From Septoria linicola (Eukaryota > Ascomycota > Dothideomycetes > Mycosphaerellales > Mycosphaerellaceae): a stretch of DNA of 64,000 nt. The notes under the pieces are model-generated. The model was not told where the DNA came from, did no database searches, and saw nothing but the letters and a program-made list of their open reading frames with translations. Position 1 is the stretch's first letter, and the number at the start of each line of letters is the position of its first letter. The stretch is taken from assembly GCA_024114885.1 (NCBI GenBank), contig CP099433.1, positions 248,001-312,000 on the forward strand. Reading direction: 5' to 3'. Positions 1 to 13,331 of this stretch are shown piece after piece. The position numbers and the translations under genes are program-made.

Positions 1-3000
1 GTAAGAGTAGCTTAGTTATTACCTTTTAGCTAAATTAGCCTAATTCTAGTAATAGTTTCCTAGTTACTAAAGATTCTTAGTTAGTAAGAATATTCTTCTA
101 CTAACTCTAGGTATCTAAGCTCTTTTAAAAGAGTACTAAGGAACTATAACTATTTTATATATACTTCTATAGCTATATATTTAGCTTCTATTATAGATAT
201 AGCTATAGATTTCTACTTCTTACTTATCTAGAAGATTAGTATACTATAAAGGAAGAAGATATATCTAAGGATTAAGACTCTATTAGTTTTATCTATTATA
301 TAGTTAGAGTCTATATATCTAGTAAAAAAGCTTTAACTATTTTTTAAGTATTTTAAACTAAGGTCTAGGTTTAATCTTAGATATCTAGTTAGCTTCTTTA
401 GAGCTTTTATATATCCTACTATTAGATTACTAATATAGAAGCTTAATCTTCTAAAAGTAAATAAGATATCTAATCTTATAATAGTTATAAGCTATATCTA
501 TATTCTAATAATAGATTAGTACTTCTATTTATTATATCTTTTATTATTTAGTCTAATAGGCTTTAGACTTTTATAGCTATCTATTAGTAAAAGAGTTAGT
601 AATATAGTTTCTTAGCCTATTCCTATCTTAGCTAGATTCTCTTAGATATAGTACTTCTAGTTAAGTTTTAGCTAGCCTTACTATCTATTTCTTATTAGTT
701 TTATTCTAAGAATCTTATCTAGTTCTCTAAGATCTTTAATCTTAAAGGTCTTACTAAATTAGTTTTTAAACTAAAGAATATCCTCTAGTCTCTCTATAGT
801 AATAGATATATTATTAATATAGATTAGGATTATTAGGCCTTTTCTTTTCTTATAGATTAGAAGATATAGATCTACTTCTAACTATCTAAATCCTATTCTT
901 TTTAGCTTTAATATATATAGCTAATTCTAGTCTCTTATAGCTTACTTTAGCCTATAGATAATCCTATTTAGAATTACTTATTACTTCCTTATAGTTTCTT
1001 AGGATTAGAACCTTCTATTTATATATTCCTACTTCTCTAATAGTAGAGAATATAATCTCTTTAACTTCCTCTAAGAATTCTAAGTTCTATAGGATATTTA
1101 GGTTAATAGAGCTTATAGCTAAGAAGAAAGCCTAATACTCTAGAAGTATTTCCTTATCTAGTTAACGATTCTAATCTAGCTTAAGCCTAATTAGCTTTAG
1201 CTTCTAGTTAAATCTATTAAGTTTTTAAGATACTTTCCTTTTTCTAAGAGTTTACCTTAGAGCTATCTACTTCTAATCTATCTCTATAGTTTCTTAAGTA
1301 GAATTCTTAGATTCTTTCTTAACTTTCCTTTAGTCTAGGAATTTTCTATACTCTCCTATATCTTCTAGTAGAGATAGAAGTTATATAAAAAGTTTCTTTT
1401 CTTTCTAAACCTATACTAATAGCTAAAAGAGAGGAGGCTTCTACTAGCTTAGACTAGAAGTATCTAGAGTACTTCTACTAGTTTATAGAGTAGGCTAGCT
1501 AATAGTTCTTAGCCTTCTAATAGGTCTTCTTTCTAGAGCTAAACTAGAGAGATTCTTAATCTTAATATTTAAGTCTAATTCTCTACCTAGCTTATCTTTA
1601 AAGAAGATTATATTAGTATACTACTTAATAGCCTTTATATCTAGCTCCTAGAACTTCTATACCTTTACTATATTATTATAGTATCTAATAAATATAGTAT
1701 CCTTTCCTCTATTTATTAGTTTATTACTCCTTACCTACTAAGGCTATACTCTTATATCTATATATACTATAGCTCTATATCCCTATACTTTAAGGTAGGA
1801 GACTATTAGTTTAATCTTATTAAAAGCTTTATTAGGTAAGAGCTTAAATCTTTTAATATTAGATCTATTTAGGAGCTTGTTCCTTATATATATCTATACT
1901 TTAAGAGCTTCTAGCTAAAACTTAATAGGTATCTTACTTTCTTTAAGTATTACTCTAATAGAGGCCTCTAATATTTAGATAGACCTTTTAACTACTCTAT
2001 TCTAGAGTAAATTATAGGCCTTAGTTAGCTTAAGAGTAATTCTAAAGTCCTTCTTCTACTATTTAATTAAAGTAGTAATTTCTCTAGTATTATTAGCTCT
2101 TATAGACTTAAGAAGTACTACTAACTATCTTTCTAAAGAGTAGTTAGTATATTTAATCTAGCCTTAAGTAGAAATACCTATTTCTTTCTTAAGAAGTTAT
2201 TAATAATCTTAAGCTACTATATAAAACCTTTTACTAATAATAGTAATAGTCTATAGATATCTACTAATATAAGAGCTAATCTTTTAGGTCTTCTCTTAAT
2301 AGACTTACCTAGATATTTCTTTATCTTACCTATTATATAGATCCTATACTTATACTCTTTCTAGTTAGAAATTAGAATTCTTTCCTTTAGGTTAGTAACT
2401 TTATAAAGGTTTAAGAGTAACTCTTTTCTAAAGTATATAAATCTTCTATACTATAGCTCCTACTATTTTAGATCCTTCTCTAATAGAGTAGTATAGGTAT
2501 TATTAACCTCTATAGGATTATATAGTAAGTAATATAACTTTTCCTTTAAGAGAGGTAATATCTTACTAATAAATAGAATATCTCTAACTAGCTTAGTCTT
2601 TATAGCTATTTAACTATCTAGAGAGGTAAGAGTAAAATTAGACTTTTAGACTCTAAATTACTTACTAAACTAATCTTATAATATAAGATTTACTCTAAGA
2701 TTAGGAGTAAGTAGTACTCTATTAAGTAGAACTTCTTCTTCTAAGATTCCTTTTATCTATACTAGTCTAGAGTAGGTTATATAGAGGTATCCTCCTTCTA
2801 CTTTAATCTATACTTTCTTCTTTAGTAGCTTTACTAATCTAAAGAAGAATAGTTAGTTAGTTATATAGAATAAGATATAGAAATCTAAGAGCTATTCTTA
2901 GAGTAATAACTTACTTTTAGCCTTAATTATAGAATAGGCTAACTTATCTTAGTTATTATCTTCTAATAAGGAATTATTATTACTTCTAGAACTAGAACTA

Positions 3001-4742
3001 GTTCTAGAATTAGAACTAGAACTAGACTTCTAGGCTAAAAATCTTTTCTTTAGAAGCTTTCTAGACTTTTCTATCTTTTAAAGCTACTTACCTATTTTCT
3101 AGATAGCCTTCTTTAGTTTATTATATAATAATAACTTATAGATAGCTTTCTTAATATATCTAGTATTCTTTAGTAAAAAGGATCTTCTAACTCTCTCTCT
3201 AAGGAATAATTTCTAAGAGTCCTTCTAGTTCTTAGTACTATTTCTTTACTAGAATAGTTTCTTAATAGTAGAGAGGTTAGGATAATCTTTTAACTAGTAC
3301 TTCCTTTTCTTATAAAGCTAGTATATTAGTAGAGACTTTCTTTAGTAGAGCTACCTAGAATAGAATATAGCTAAACCTATATCTATCTTATCTAGATTAT
3401 CTCTTATCTCTTAGGACTTAAGTAGAAGGAGAATAGTATCTATATCTAAGAATAGTTAGGTTATAATAGTATCCTTAGCTACTTAGTATAATATAGATAG
3501 AGACTATAGAAGATATTTTAGTCTTTTCTTTTAGCTCTAGTAGTAAGTTTCCTAAGGATTAATCTTAGTAATCCTCTTACCTAAGCCTCTAAAGTATCTC
3601 TATACTTCTCTAATTATCTTATTAAGTAATATCCTAAATATAATAAACTACTTAATTAGACCTATAGTATAGAACTTTAAGACTCTATTATACTTATTCT
3701 AGAGAATTACCTATATCTTAGCTACTAATATAGTAATATACTATATCTCTAGCTCTATCTTATTATCTTTACTAATACTATATCTAATACTAAACCTATA
3801 TACTATATTATCTTTTAAGAAGTATTAATTCTAAGTAATATATATCTAGAGACTAGTATCCTACTAAACTATATATAGGTTCTCTCTAATAATTAGTTAG
3901 CTAATTATCTAGAACTAGTCCTTTCCTTCTAGTTTATCTATCTATAGCTTAAACTATTTCTTTTAGTTAGTTCTATCTAGGATTAGAATCCTTTAGCTCT
4001 TCTTATCCTCTTAGTCTATTATAGAAATAGGTAAATAGAATAAATAGTTAGTAGAATACTTTAGACTAGCTAAGGATTCTAGAGAAGAGTAATTTCTTAT
4101 AGTAGAAAGACTAGCTCTAAAGGATAGAGATTCCTTATATTTAGGAAATTACTAAGACTTAGATCTTTCTCTCTTAGTAGAGTTTCTACTACTAGGTAGT
4201 AGGAAGGCTAAGTAGCCTCTTCTAACTCTAGTAATACTAGGTATAATAGTAGAGAACTAGATAGGTATTAATAAAGTAGAGATATACTACTATCTTATAG
4301 AGATCTTTACTAACTTATATACTACTAGGTATAAACTAGCTTCGTTAGTAATATAGTTAGAGAAACTTCTAGGCTCTAAATATTTTCTATAAACTATAAG
4401 AGATATAAGTAACCTATACTAATATAGGTTACTCCTATTTAGTATATAAACCTAGGCTTATAACCTATTAAAAGTAGAGAGCGTATTATATACTATATAA
4501 TATTAAAGAGAGTATAGTATAGTAAAGAAGAATAGAGGATTAATCTTAAACTAACTTATATATATAGTATAGTAGTAATATACTAGGAACTAAATATAAA
4601 GTTAATTAAGTTAGTTATCTAAGAAGAGAAGAAAGAGAAGTAAGATATATCTCTTACTAAGCCTTAGGTAGATACCTTAGGTATCTAGAACTATACTTAG
4701 ATATCTATATCTAGATTAACTATCTAGGATATATTCTTAATA
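1..4742 (-). mobile_element. Copia-A: RIP-mutated Ty1/Copia LTR retrotransposon, 3' end beyond the window
   Basis: Minus-strand copy of the same family as the complete element at 13332-19627. It starts with a 277-bp LTR at 4466-4742 followed, in element direction, by the same primer-binding-like sequence as the other copy. The Gag zinc knuckle (about 3275-3320), the integrase start (about 2225-2270) and the RT YxDD site (about 805-835, now read as Y-I-N-N) lie at matching distances until an internal deletion near 951-962 removes about 410 bp of RT sequence present in Copia-B. Base 1 corresponds to about 18494 in Copia-B, so the 3' LTR lies outside. CpA and TpG are almost absent, more completely than in Copia-B. 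It is inserted in the RNase H region of a Gypsy element; the right-hand target duplication would be AATAA (4743-4747), unverifiable without the left end. It is non-functional. Confidence 0.9.
4466..4742 (-). repeat. 5' LTR of Copia-A (277 bp)
   Basis: Reverse complement of the two LTRs at 13332-13608 and 19351-19627, with the same length and ends. The termini read TA...TA, expected after RIP of the canonical TG...CA. Confidence 0.92.
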
Positions 4743-5735
4743 ATAATTATACTCTATAGTAATTATCTTTCTAGATATAAATATAATAGAGTACTATTTA
4801 GACCTAAAGAGTTAGCTAAGGATTATAGTAATTACGAAATTAGAAGTATCGTTTTCGACCTATAATCTAAGCGTAGAGTTAAAGTATCTTAGTAGTAGTA
4901 CTATAGAAAAATACTTTTTTAATTTAGTAAATACCTACTCTTCTTATATAGTCTACTTAAGTAGGCCTAGCTTCTTATCTACTATAGCGCTCTTAGATAA
5001 TACTATAAGTAGAGATACTACTCTAGAGTATTTAAAAATAAAACGCTAGTAGAAGTTAGTAAATCTAAGAAAGAATTAAACCTCTATAAGTATTATAAGC
5101 GTTAGCTATACTACGATTACGTCTATCCTATATAGGTCTATTATAACCTCTCTAGTAGTTACTATAAAGCTTAGGAAATCGACTTCCTTCTACTAGAATT
5201 TATACTTTACTCTTTAAATATAGAGTCTAAACTTCTAGAGACGTATAAGTATATCGTATACGTCGCGTATATAGTCTATATAGCTCTTACTATAGATAAG
5301 AATATTATTAAGATATACTATATAGTACGTATCGACTAAACCTACTAGAGTATAGTTAATATATACCTAGAATATAGCTAGAGCGTTTATTAAGCTAAAT
5401 AGTATTACTTTATACTAAAAGTAGCTATAGTATATATAGAATATAGTCTTCTAGTAGTCGCTAGGCTTAATATAAATCTAATAGTATATATCTATAAGAT
5501 CTAGAGTCGTAAACTATATAGCTCCTATAAGCCTATCTAGCGTTTTACTAATTAAGAAGAGTAGATATCTATTCTTAATAGTAATTTCGTTTAACTCTTA
5601 GTAGTCGATATATAGCCTTAGTTTACTATCTTTCTTTAGTATAAATAAGATAGGCGTACCTACCTTACTAATACTACGCTCGATCTAATTATACCTAAGA
5701 CCTATAGTAAGGTATTTCTTTAATTTATTTAACTC
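4743..5735 (-). pseudogene. Gypsy-2 reverse transcriptase and start of RNase H, RIP-broken
   Basis: Read on the minus strand with TAG/TAA as former Gln/Trp codons, this gives a textbook Ty3/Gypsy RT: the segment before the fingers (LKKYL...), a G-T-P-I-L-F-V-type motif, the C-V-D-Y-R-E-L-N-like stretch, and the catalytic Y-L-D-D-I-L-I-Y motif, now Y-L-N-N-I-L-I-Y, at about 5290-5316. It continues into RNase H with the T-D-T-S-N-F start and a Y-N-Y sequence, exactly where Copia-A (4742) cuts in. The rest of RNase H and the integrase should lie left of the window. Many in-frame TAA/TAG and Asp-to-Asn changes make it non-functional. The family call is secure; whether the element was complete before the Copia insertion cannot be seen. 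Confidence 0.88.
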
Positions 5736-6479
5736 CTTACCTAACTAGTAATATAGTAGCCTAAATAGTAGAATAGTACCTAAACGTAGCTTAATTATAT
5801 ACTCTATACTATCTACTAGCTTACTTCTTATCTCTTCTATTAGGTTTAGAATATTAGAGAACTATTAGAACTTAGAGAGAAAAGAGTTAACCTCTTCGCC
5901 TATCTTACTTAATACTACTATATATACTATAGGTATCTACTTTAAGTTCTTAAGAAACTTATAGGCTTCTCTAACCTTAACGTTTTTAAAAATATCGCTA
6001 TAGCTCTATTTATCTAAGCTACTATCGACTTATCTATAATAAGTACGTCTTCTAAGATTATATTAGAGGTTAGTATATCGTAGATATAAAAGATTATACC
6101 TACTATACGCTCTACTTCTATAGAGTCTATAAGCTATACGCGTATATAGTATATACTATAATAATATCCTAATTCCTTAATAAATAAAGTAGCTAGGAGT
6201 AAAGTAATATTAGTTCGAACTATAATACTATATTATAAGATAAATAATCTTAATACTATATTAATAATAGTAGTATTATTAAAGAGAAATTAGGCTAGCT
6301 TAAGCCTATTCTACGCCTCGACTATACTTTCTAGATAAGTCGTATTTATAACTTAGATAGAGAGGTATATAATACTACTAAGTTTAGTATCTAGAGATTA
6401 TAGTCCTTCTCTAATATCTTCTCTTTTTTTAGCGTCTCTATAGTAACCTTATATACTAATAGCTTCTTACTATTATCTT

Positions 6480-7265
6480 AGGCGCCTTAGTTAGAGTAGA
6501 TAGAATTAGTACTAATATACCTCTTCTACTTATAGCTATAGTATTCTAAATACTTATAGCCTATAATAGAGTAAGTAGAACCTTTATTACTAAAGCGATA
6601 TATACTATTTACTTCTAGACTATCGTCGTACTTATATATAGAAGTATTACTCTTTATACGCTTATACTTTAACTAAGTATTACGCTTATAGTCTCTATTA
6701 CTCTAGCTTCTACTCTAGTTATACTATATATATAGAGATTATCTTATTAGTTTACTCTAGGCGCCTTACTAATATAACTAAATTAGTACGCTTATTAGAT
6801 ATAGTATACTTCTTAATAATCTCTTATTAAAGTAATAGCTTTAACTTTATAAAGAGCTAGCGTACTAGCTACGCTTTACTATAGTTACCTAGTTAGGACT
6901 CTAAGTAGCCTAGTTCTATAACGAACTAGTATACCTCTTAGCTCTTACTCTATTAGGCCTTCTTATACTCGACTATTATAAGGATCGTATAATTTACCTA
7001 ATCTCTAATAACGTTATAGATAAAGTACTTAAACTTAGTCTAAGTATAGTCTAGAGGTATTATTTTAGAGTATTCGTTATACTAGGTCTCTTATACCTCG
7101 CCTACGAGCTATATAATACTATATAGGATCTTTAAATCTTCTATAATAAACTCTTATAGACTATTAAGAAAGACTACTTCGAGGCTATAAATAAACTCTC
7201 TTACCTCTTAGACTATCTTACTCTAGAAGATATAAGGTTCTCTAACTTTAAAGCCTTTATATTAT
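6480..7265 (-). pseudogene. Gypsy-2 Gag with a degenerate CCHC zinc knuckle, RIP-broken
   Basis: Minus-strand reading gives a Ty3-type retrotransposon Gag core: a Lys-Val-Arg-x-Pro-Tyr start near 7260, then a long helical segment ending with a Glu-Trp-Tyr-x-Glu-like box. Around 6490-6560 is a knuckle-like cluster of former Cys and His codons (TAT/TAC from TGT/TGC/CAT) fitting C-x2-C-x4-H, with the last Cys not recognisable. It lies upstream, in element direction, of the RT at 4743-5735, with the protease region (about 5740-6480) between. The N-terminal part and the element's 5' LTR are probably within 7265-7800 but were not delimited. Broken by TAA/TAG codons only, as expected for RIP. Confidence 0.75.
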
Positions 7266-7799
7266 ATATATAATATACTATTATAAAGTATACTATCTAT
7301 AATACTAGCGCTAGCGTCGTCTTTAAGATCGCTAATATTAAAGATACTAGAAGTAACTAAGGATAGAGATTCTAACTCTATAAGGAGCTAATTATTCTCT
7401 TATTATAAGACGCGTATCTCTAAATAATAATATAGTTCCTAGTTCTTAGCTTTAAGCTATATACGCTCTATATACGCGTTATCTTTAGTTATACTAGTAG
7501 ACTTCTACTTCTAAACCTTATTAGTCTTTATAAGATTATTTTATTTATCTACTTTACCTATTATATATCTAGATAGTACTATACCTATATTATATTAAGG
7601 AGCTATAGGCCTCTATAGATTACTATTCTTAATAGAAGAAGAATTAGAATTATAAAAGAGATATATAGTAATTTATAGAGCGTCTTCCTAATAAGACTAT
7701 TAGAATATTATAAGACTAATTCTTACCTTCTTTTAGATATATACGTCTACTATTATTATACTATACGCTAAGCCTATAAGCCTAAGATAGATCTAACCT

Positions 7800-10134
7800 T
7801 TAACCTTACCTAGCTCTTATAAGATTAGACTCTAGTAGTAAGGCGCGTACTTTATTAAGTAGAGTTCTATTTAGTCTCTCTATAAGCCTATTTTGTTTAG
7901 GATTATAAGAGCTACTAAGTTCGCGTTTTATACTACTTTCTTTAAAGAGACTCTCTATTTTAGAACTAGTAAGTTCTTTAGTATTATCGCTTTTAAATAT
8001 CTTAAGTAATAGCCTTTTATTACTATTTAAGCTAGAGCTTTTAGCTCTTACTTTAAAGTCTTTAGTACTAGAGAAAGCTTTAGATTTAAGTCGTAATAGG
8101 TTTAAATATTTCTAAATAATAACTATAATTATCTATAAAGCTAATAAAATAGCGATACTCTTATTTAGTAAGAGGCTCTATAGAGCTATAGATATCGTAG
8201 CTTATCTTATCTAGATAGCTTTAAGCTTTCTCTATAATTTAGTAACTTATTTTATAAGTATATTTAGATTAAATATATATCTTATATCTTAGACTAATTT
8301 CTTTATTATCTAGGCTAATATCTAGGTATCTTAAGATATTATCGCCTATATATTCTAGTCTTTAATACTATATATTAGCGTCGCTCTTAGACTCTAAGTA
8401 TAGAGTTTCTTCTTTTAAAGAAGTAGAGAAAATTAAGATATCTAGCTTATATAGTAACTTATCTTACTTAGCCTTAGTTAATAGGTAATAGCTAGAGTTA
8501 TATAGCTCTATTATACTATTTTCTAGTATATCTCTAACTCTCTTATTATCTAGTTAAGAGATAGATACTAGATTAAGCTTAGAATCTAGAGTATATAGAT
8601 AATTAGTTAAAATTATAACTTTTTTAGTATTATTAAATTATATCTTTACGTCGCCTACTCTAAAGGATATAGTAGAGCTAGCTTCTCTCTATTTAATTAT
8701 TATATTCTTTTTATAGAAAGATATAAAATATATTTTATTATTTATAATATATCTTCTAGTATCTAAGTCTAGAATCTATATATTTTTAGGCTCTAGACTA
8801 AGAGTATTTAGAGATATATCGATATCTATAGTAGAATATAGTATCTCTACTTTATCTTATATTTCTTCTACTTCTCTAGTAATAAGAATATCTTCTTTAG
8901 ATAGACTACTACTAGATTTAGTAGATTTAGACTCTTTACTAGCTTACTACTAACTAGAGTATAGAGTAGAGTACTTATTAAAATATTTCTCTTCTAAATA
9001 TTCTTTCTTAGAATAATAGGAATAATATTTAGTAGAGTTCTTAGAGCTTTTCTTATTTAATCTCTTAGAGGTACTCTTAGGTTTATTCTTTATAGACTTT
9101 TAGACTTATTATCTCTAGAGAAAAATACTATTTCTTTAGTACTATATCTTCTAGATTTATCTAGTATATTAGAGAATAAAGTCTCTAGAGTATAGCTAGC
9201 TTCGTTATCTCTTAGATTTTAACTTATAGAAGTAATAAAGGAGCTATATTTATCGTTTAGGTTATTTATAGTCTAAGCTATTATTACTTAGTCTAGTATA
9301 ATAACCTCCTTACTCTTTAGGTTATTAGTAAGGTAACGAATTATATTAATATACGACTCTATAGGTTCTAAAGTCTCTAGAGTAGTTTAGAATAGCTCTT
9401 TTAAGAGAAGGAACTTAGAACTAAATCCTTTAGAGGAATAGAGTTCTTTAAGAGTATTCTAAGCTATTTTAGCTATCTCTTTATCTTAAATTTATAAGAG
9501 AGAGCTATCCTCTAGAGCTAACCTAATAGAGGCTAGTACTTTATCGTTACTAGTATCGTTTTAATCGCTAGTTATAGTACTAATATAGCCTTTTTTAGTT
9601 AGATAAGACTTTATTCTAAGAGACTATATCTTATAGTCTTCTTACTCTTTTAGGCGTTAAAAACTAAAGGTCTTATCGCTTAGAGATATAATTATTAAAT
9701 ATCTTAAAGCTTCTAGAGAGAGAAACTTAATACTAGGCTTACTATCTTATAATATACTTAGGTTTACCTATTCTTAGTAATACCTATTAGTATACTACTT
9801 ACTTAAGAGATCTAACTAGTAGAACAGTTTTTATAACTCTTAATACTCTTATATAATCCTAGTTTCCTAGGTAAGAAGTAGTAGAGACTTTAAAGACTAT
9901 AAGCTCTCTATTTCGTTATAATAAGAATCCTTAGTATAGTAGTTCTAGAAGAGCTTTCTTTAAGCTTTCTTCTAAACTATAAATCGTCTAATTTAGTTAA
10001 TATTTAATTAAGTTATCGTCGATTTTTAAAAAGATTCTAGAGGAAGTTCTAGAAAAGGGTCGTACTTCCTCTAGATAGGGTCCGTGCGTCGTCTAAGGTT
10101 AGTCTAAGCTTTATCGTAGACTAGGCTTATAACC
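7800..10134 (-). mobile_element. Copia-2: older Ty1/Copia fragment, Gag to integrase
   Basis: A second, different Copia family on the minus strand. From right to left: a primer-binding-like sequence at 10121-10134 identical in its core to that of Copia-A/B; a UBN2-type Copia Gag (about 9130-9660); a CCHC knuckle (about 8981-9025; C-x2-C-x4-H-x4-C once TAT/TAC are read as former Cys/His); protease (about 8240-8760); and an integrase core at 7840-8000 containing the S-S-x-Y-N-P-x-Q-N-G-x-x-E-R-type motif. The coding trace stops near 7800, where Gypsy-2 sequence begins, so Gypsy-2 probably inserted in its pol gene and the RT is outside the window. Gag and integrase are clear; the exact junction is inferred. 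Confidence 0.8.
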
Positions 10135-10549
10135 TATGAAAATTTAGTAGGGATAGCTCGTTAGTCCTTAATTAATATTTGACTTAGAGGTTAATCAAAT
10201 ATCGATAGTTAGTTAATCGATTATTGTTAAGGCCTTAAGGAGAATTAAGTTAATTAGATAGTAGTAGAAACCTATTATTATTCTTCTTATAAGTAGAGCG
10301 TAGATGTCTACTTAAGTATTCTCTCTAAAATTACTAGAATCTTCTAGACTATATAATCGCTTATATAGCCTTAGACTAGTTTAGAGAGTTATAGAATCTT
10401 TAATTAGAAATCTAACTTTTTTTAGGCTTCTCTTTAATCCTAGATCTTTAATCTAAATACTACTAGATAGGAGACTCTTAATAATATATACTATAGAAGC
10501 TTCTAGAGTATTATTTAGATAATCTTAGATCTCTTTCTTTTTTAAGAAT
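10135..10549 (-). repeat. Probable 5' LTR of Copia-2, outer end not found
   Basis: The sequence directly after the primer-binding-like site should be the LTR. It starts TATG, comparable to the RIP-altered LTR edge of Copia-A. No second LTR copy is available, so its right end is unknown and part of this interval may be other sequence. It retains a few CA/TG dinucleotides (for example near 10085, 10140 and 10300), unlike its surroundings. Confidence 0.45.
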
Positions 10550-10756
10550 CTAATAGCTATTATATAACCTAGTTATATAATATTAGAGTCGTCCTCTAAT
10601 ATAAAAGCTAATAATTATTATATAACCTAGTCACGTGACGTTAGGGTCCTAATTATATAATATTAGAGTTAAGTTATATATTATTAGAGTCCTTCTCTAA
10701 TATAAAATCTAATAGTTATTATATAATCTAGTTATATAACGTTAGAGTTATCTCTT
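10550..10756. repeat. Degenerate tandem repeat, about 40-60 bp units
   Basis: Four diverged units share the pattern CTAATA-x-ATTATATAA-CCTAGT...ATTAGAGT...CTCTAATATAAAA (starts about 10550, 10608, 10669, 10709). The second unit holds an unmutated palindrome, GTCACGTGAC (10631-10640), that contains CACGTG. Confidence 0.7.
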
Positions 10757-11589
10757 AAAGTCTAGTCTTAAGATAAGCTAAGCTTATCTTTCTAAAACTT
10801 CTATCTATTAAGAAAGGCTTATAGATAGAGATAATATTCTATAAAGTACTATTTAGAATCGAGTTTTTAAGATTTAACTAGTATATACTCGAAAGACTTT
10901 ACTTTTAAAGGCGCCTTAATATATATAGTACGATATTAAATTTATAGTCTATACTTACTTACGCTAATACCTATCTAAGGATTTTTATCTATTTATACTA
11001 ACGCTAACGTCTAACCTCTACGCGTCTATAGTCGGACTCTACTTATACTAATCTAACTATAAAAGGCTTATAAATCTCTAGCTATCTCTCTCTAACCTCT
11101 AATTATACTATATTTAGTCTACTAGTATAGTACTTACTAAGTACGCTAACTTTTACCTATCTAAGTAAAGCTTACTACTCTATCTACTTATACTAACTCC
11201 TATCTATACCTATCTCTATATACCTCTTACCTATCTATATAAGGTTTACTATTTACTATCTATCTCTTACTAATCTTTACTTATACTAGCTTCTATCTAT
11301 ATATCTAAAGCCTACTATCTTCTCTACTATACTAACTTCTATCTATAACTCTAAAGCTTACTAACTACTTTATCTCTAATAGCTTCTACTTACTTATTAA
11401 GAGCTCGCTAGACTCGAGCTATCTATACTAACTACTACTTACCTATATCGATCTCTAAACTCTATACGCTAGCTTCTTCTAGTATCTATAGATATCTTAA
11501 CGTCGATTATAGCTCTATAGAGATCCTTACTACCTTATAATTAAGAGTATATTAGTAGAGATATAGTATCAAGTACTTTACTAAATTAT
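10757..11589. other. RIP-mutated sequence without recognisable gene; pyrimidine-rich degenerate repeats
   Basis: No coding trace could be assigned. From about 11198 to 11395 there is a loose repetition of a TATACTA(A/G)CTTCTATCTAT-like segment at irregular 45-90 bp spacing. It might be promoter or untranslated sequence of the frame that follows. Confidence 0.4.
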
Positions 11590-13331
11590 AATAGTAAAAT
11601 AATATATATATAGAGGTAGAAGGAGAGTATAGAGCTACTAGTAAGAATAATAGTAATAGCTAGTACGACGAGTATATCGACGTAAATAGAAGGCGTTTCT
11701 AATAGGCGATAGATAATATCTATACTAGATATATAAGTAGATACGATAGTAATAACGATATATAGAAGCTCTATCTAAGTAATAATATAATACGATTATA
11801 CTAGGATCTAGTAGTTAATAAAAGTAAGATATAATTAAAGCTAGACGCTATTAACTCTCTCTAGTACGATCTAAGTATAAGTACTACTAGTACTAAACTA
11901 TATAGATCTTAAGAACTACTAAATAATAATCGATATATTATACCTACTCTCGATCTAATATCTAAGTATATACTATTATATATAAGTACTAATAACTAGA
12001 ATTCTAATATACCTCTCGATACGACTAATATTAAACTAGAGTATAAGCTATAGGATAGCCTACTAATACTCCTATCTCTATTATAGAGATTCTAAGTTTT
12101 AAGTAAACTAAGGCTATTTAGTATTAGTCCTAGAAAGAGTATAGATAATACTTAGTTAGCGTTATATACTCTCCTTAAGCGAATAAAGTAGCTATAGTAC
12201 TAGGAAGACTACTATATACTTTATACTAAGGAATTAAGTAAGGCTTACTAAGCCGAGATCGATATACTCGCTCGTATCGTACGATCTAGAATACTACTAG
12301 AGAGGTATTATTCTACGTAGTAGTAGTATACGAGCTTTAAGTTAAAGAGTACCTTATTAGTCGATCGATACCTTTAGTTACGCCTATAACTTAGAGATAC
12401 TTTTCTCGACGCTATCGACTACTATATTCTATAAGTCGACTATAAAATATATTCTAAGCTTTACTAAACCTTTAAGTATAAGAGTAGTACTCGAAGTAAG
12501 AGTATATAAGACGCTCGACGACTAATACTCTATAGGTTCTTTAGTAATAAGGCGCTCTCTTTATAGTAGTCTCTCTATAGCCTAAGAATAGTACTCGAAT
12601 TTCTAGAGCTAGCGCTAAGATTTAATAAGATACTTATAAAAGTACTATATTACTATACTATAAGACTAAACCTAGCGACTACTACGATAGTATAGGCTTA
12701 GAAGAAGTATACTACTAGGATTAGATAAGGAATAATACTAACTATAGACTAGGTCCTAGTAGATATTATAGCTATAATTAAGAGTAAGCGTAGTATAGAA
12801 GATATAAAGATAGTAGTAATACTACTCGATAGATATATAATAGTCTAGTAACCTATACTAGTATCTAGTATTCTAGGCCTCGATTTATATCTTATCGTCG
12901 ATATATTATTATCTAAAGAGTAGGTACTACTATTATTATCCTCGTCTACTATATATATAATACTCTTATAGTAGTTATAAGGTATACTATAGAGTAGACT
13001 AGGATAAAGAAAAGATATAGTATATAAATTTAGTACTAGGAAGAGTAGTAGGTATATTATAGAGATATAGACGAGGTTATATACGTATATCGCCTTACTT
13101 ATAAGATACGATCTTATTAGTATCGTATATTAGTAATAGTACTAGTAATACTATAAGCGAGCTAATTTATATAGATCTTAAGGCTTATAGTAAAAGACTA
13201 TAAGATAATAATAGCGAGCTATATTATAGTAGTAGTAGATTAGTAGTATTTAAGCTACTTTTATAGGTTATTATACTCTAAAGATAGTTAGTAAGCGTAT
13301 AGTAGTATATAGTATTAGTAATAGTAAGCTA
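11590..13331 (+). pseudogene. RIP-mutated long reading frame of unknown family, 5' part
   Basis: One plus-strand frame (codons start at positions divisible by 3, for example 12126 and 13329) can be followed for about 580 codons with only TAA and TAG interruptions and no TGA, the signature of a former gene hit by CpA-type RIP. The product would be rich in Gln (from stops), Ser, Tyr, Leu and Arg. An acidic, charged N-terminal part is followed by helical segments, and a Lys/Arg-rich stretch lies around 12990-13080. No transposase, RT, integrase or helicase motif was recognised. Copia-B is inserted at its end. It could be an unknown TE protein or a duplicated host gene; I do not name a function. 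Confidence 0.5.
13327..13331. repeat. Left target-site duplication of Copia-B (AGCTA)
   Basis: AGCTA directly abuts the 5' LTR and is repeated right after the 3' LTR at 19628-19632, the 5-bp duplication typical of Copia integration. Confidence 0.9.
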
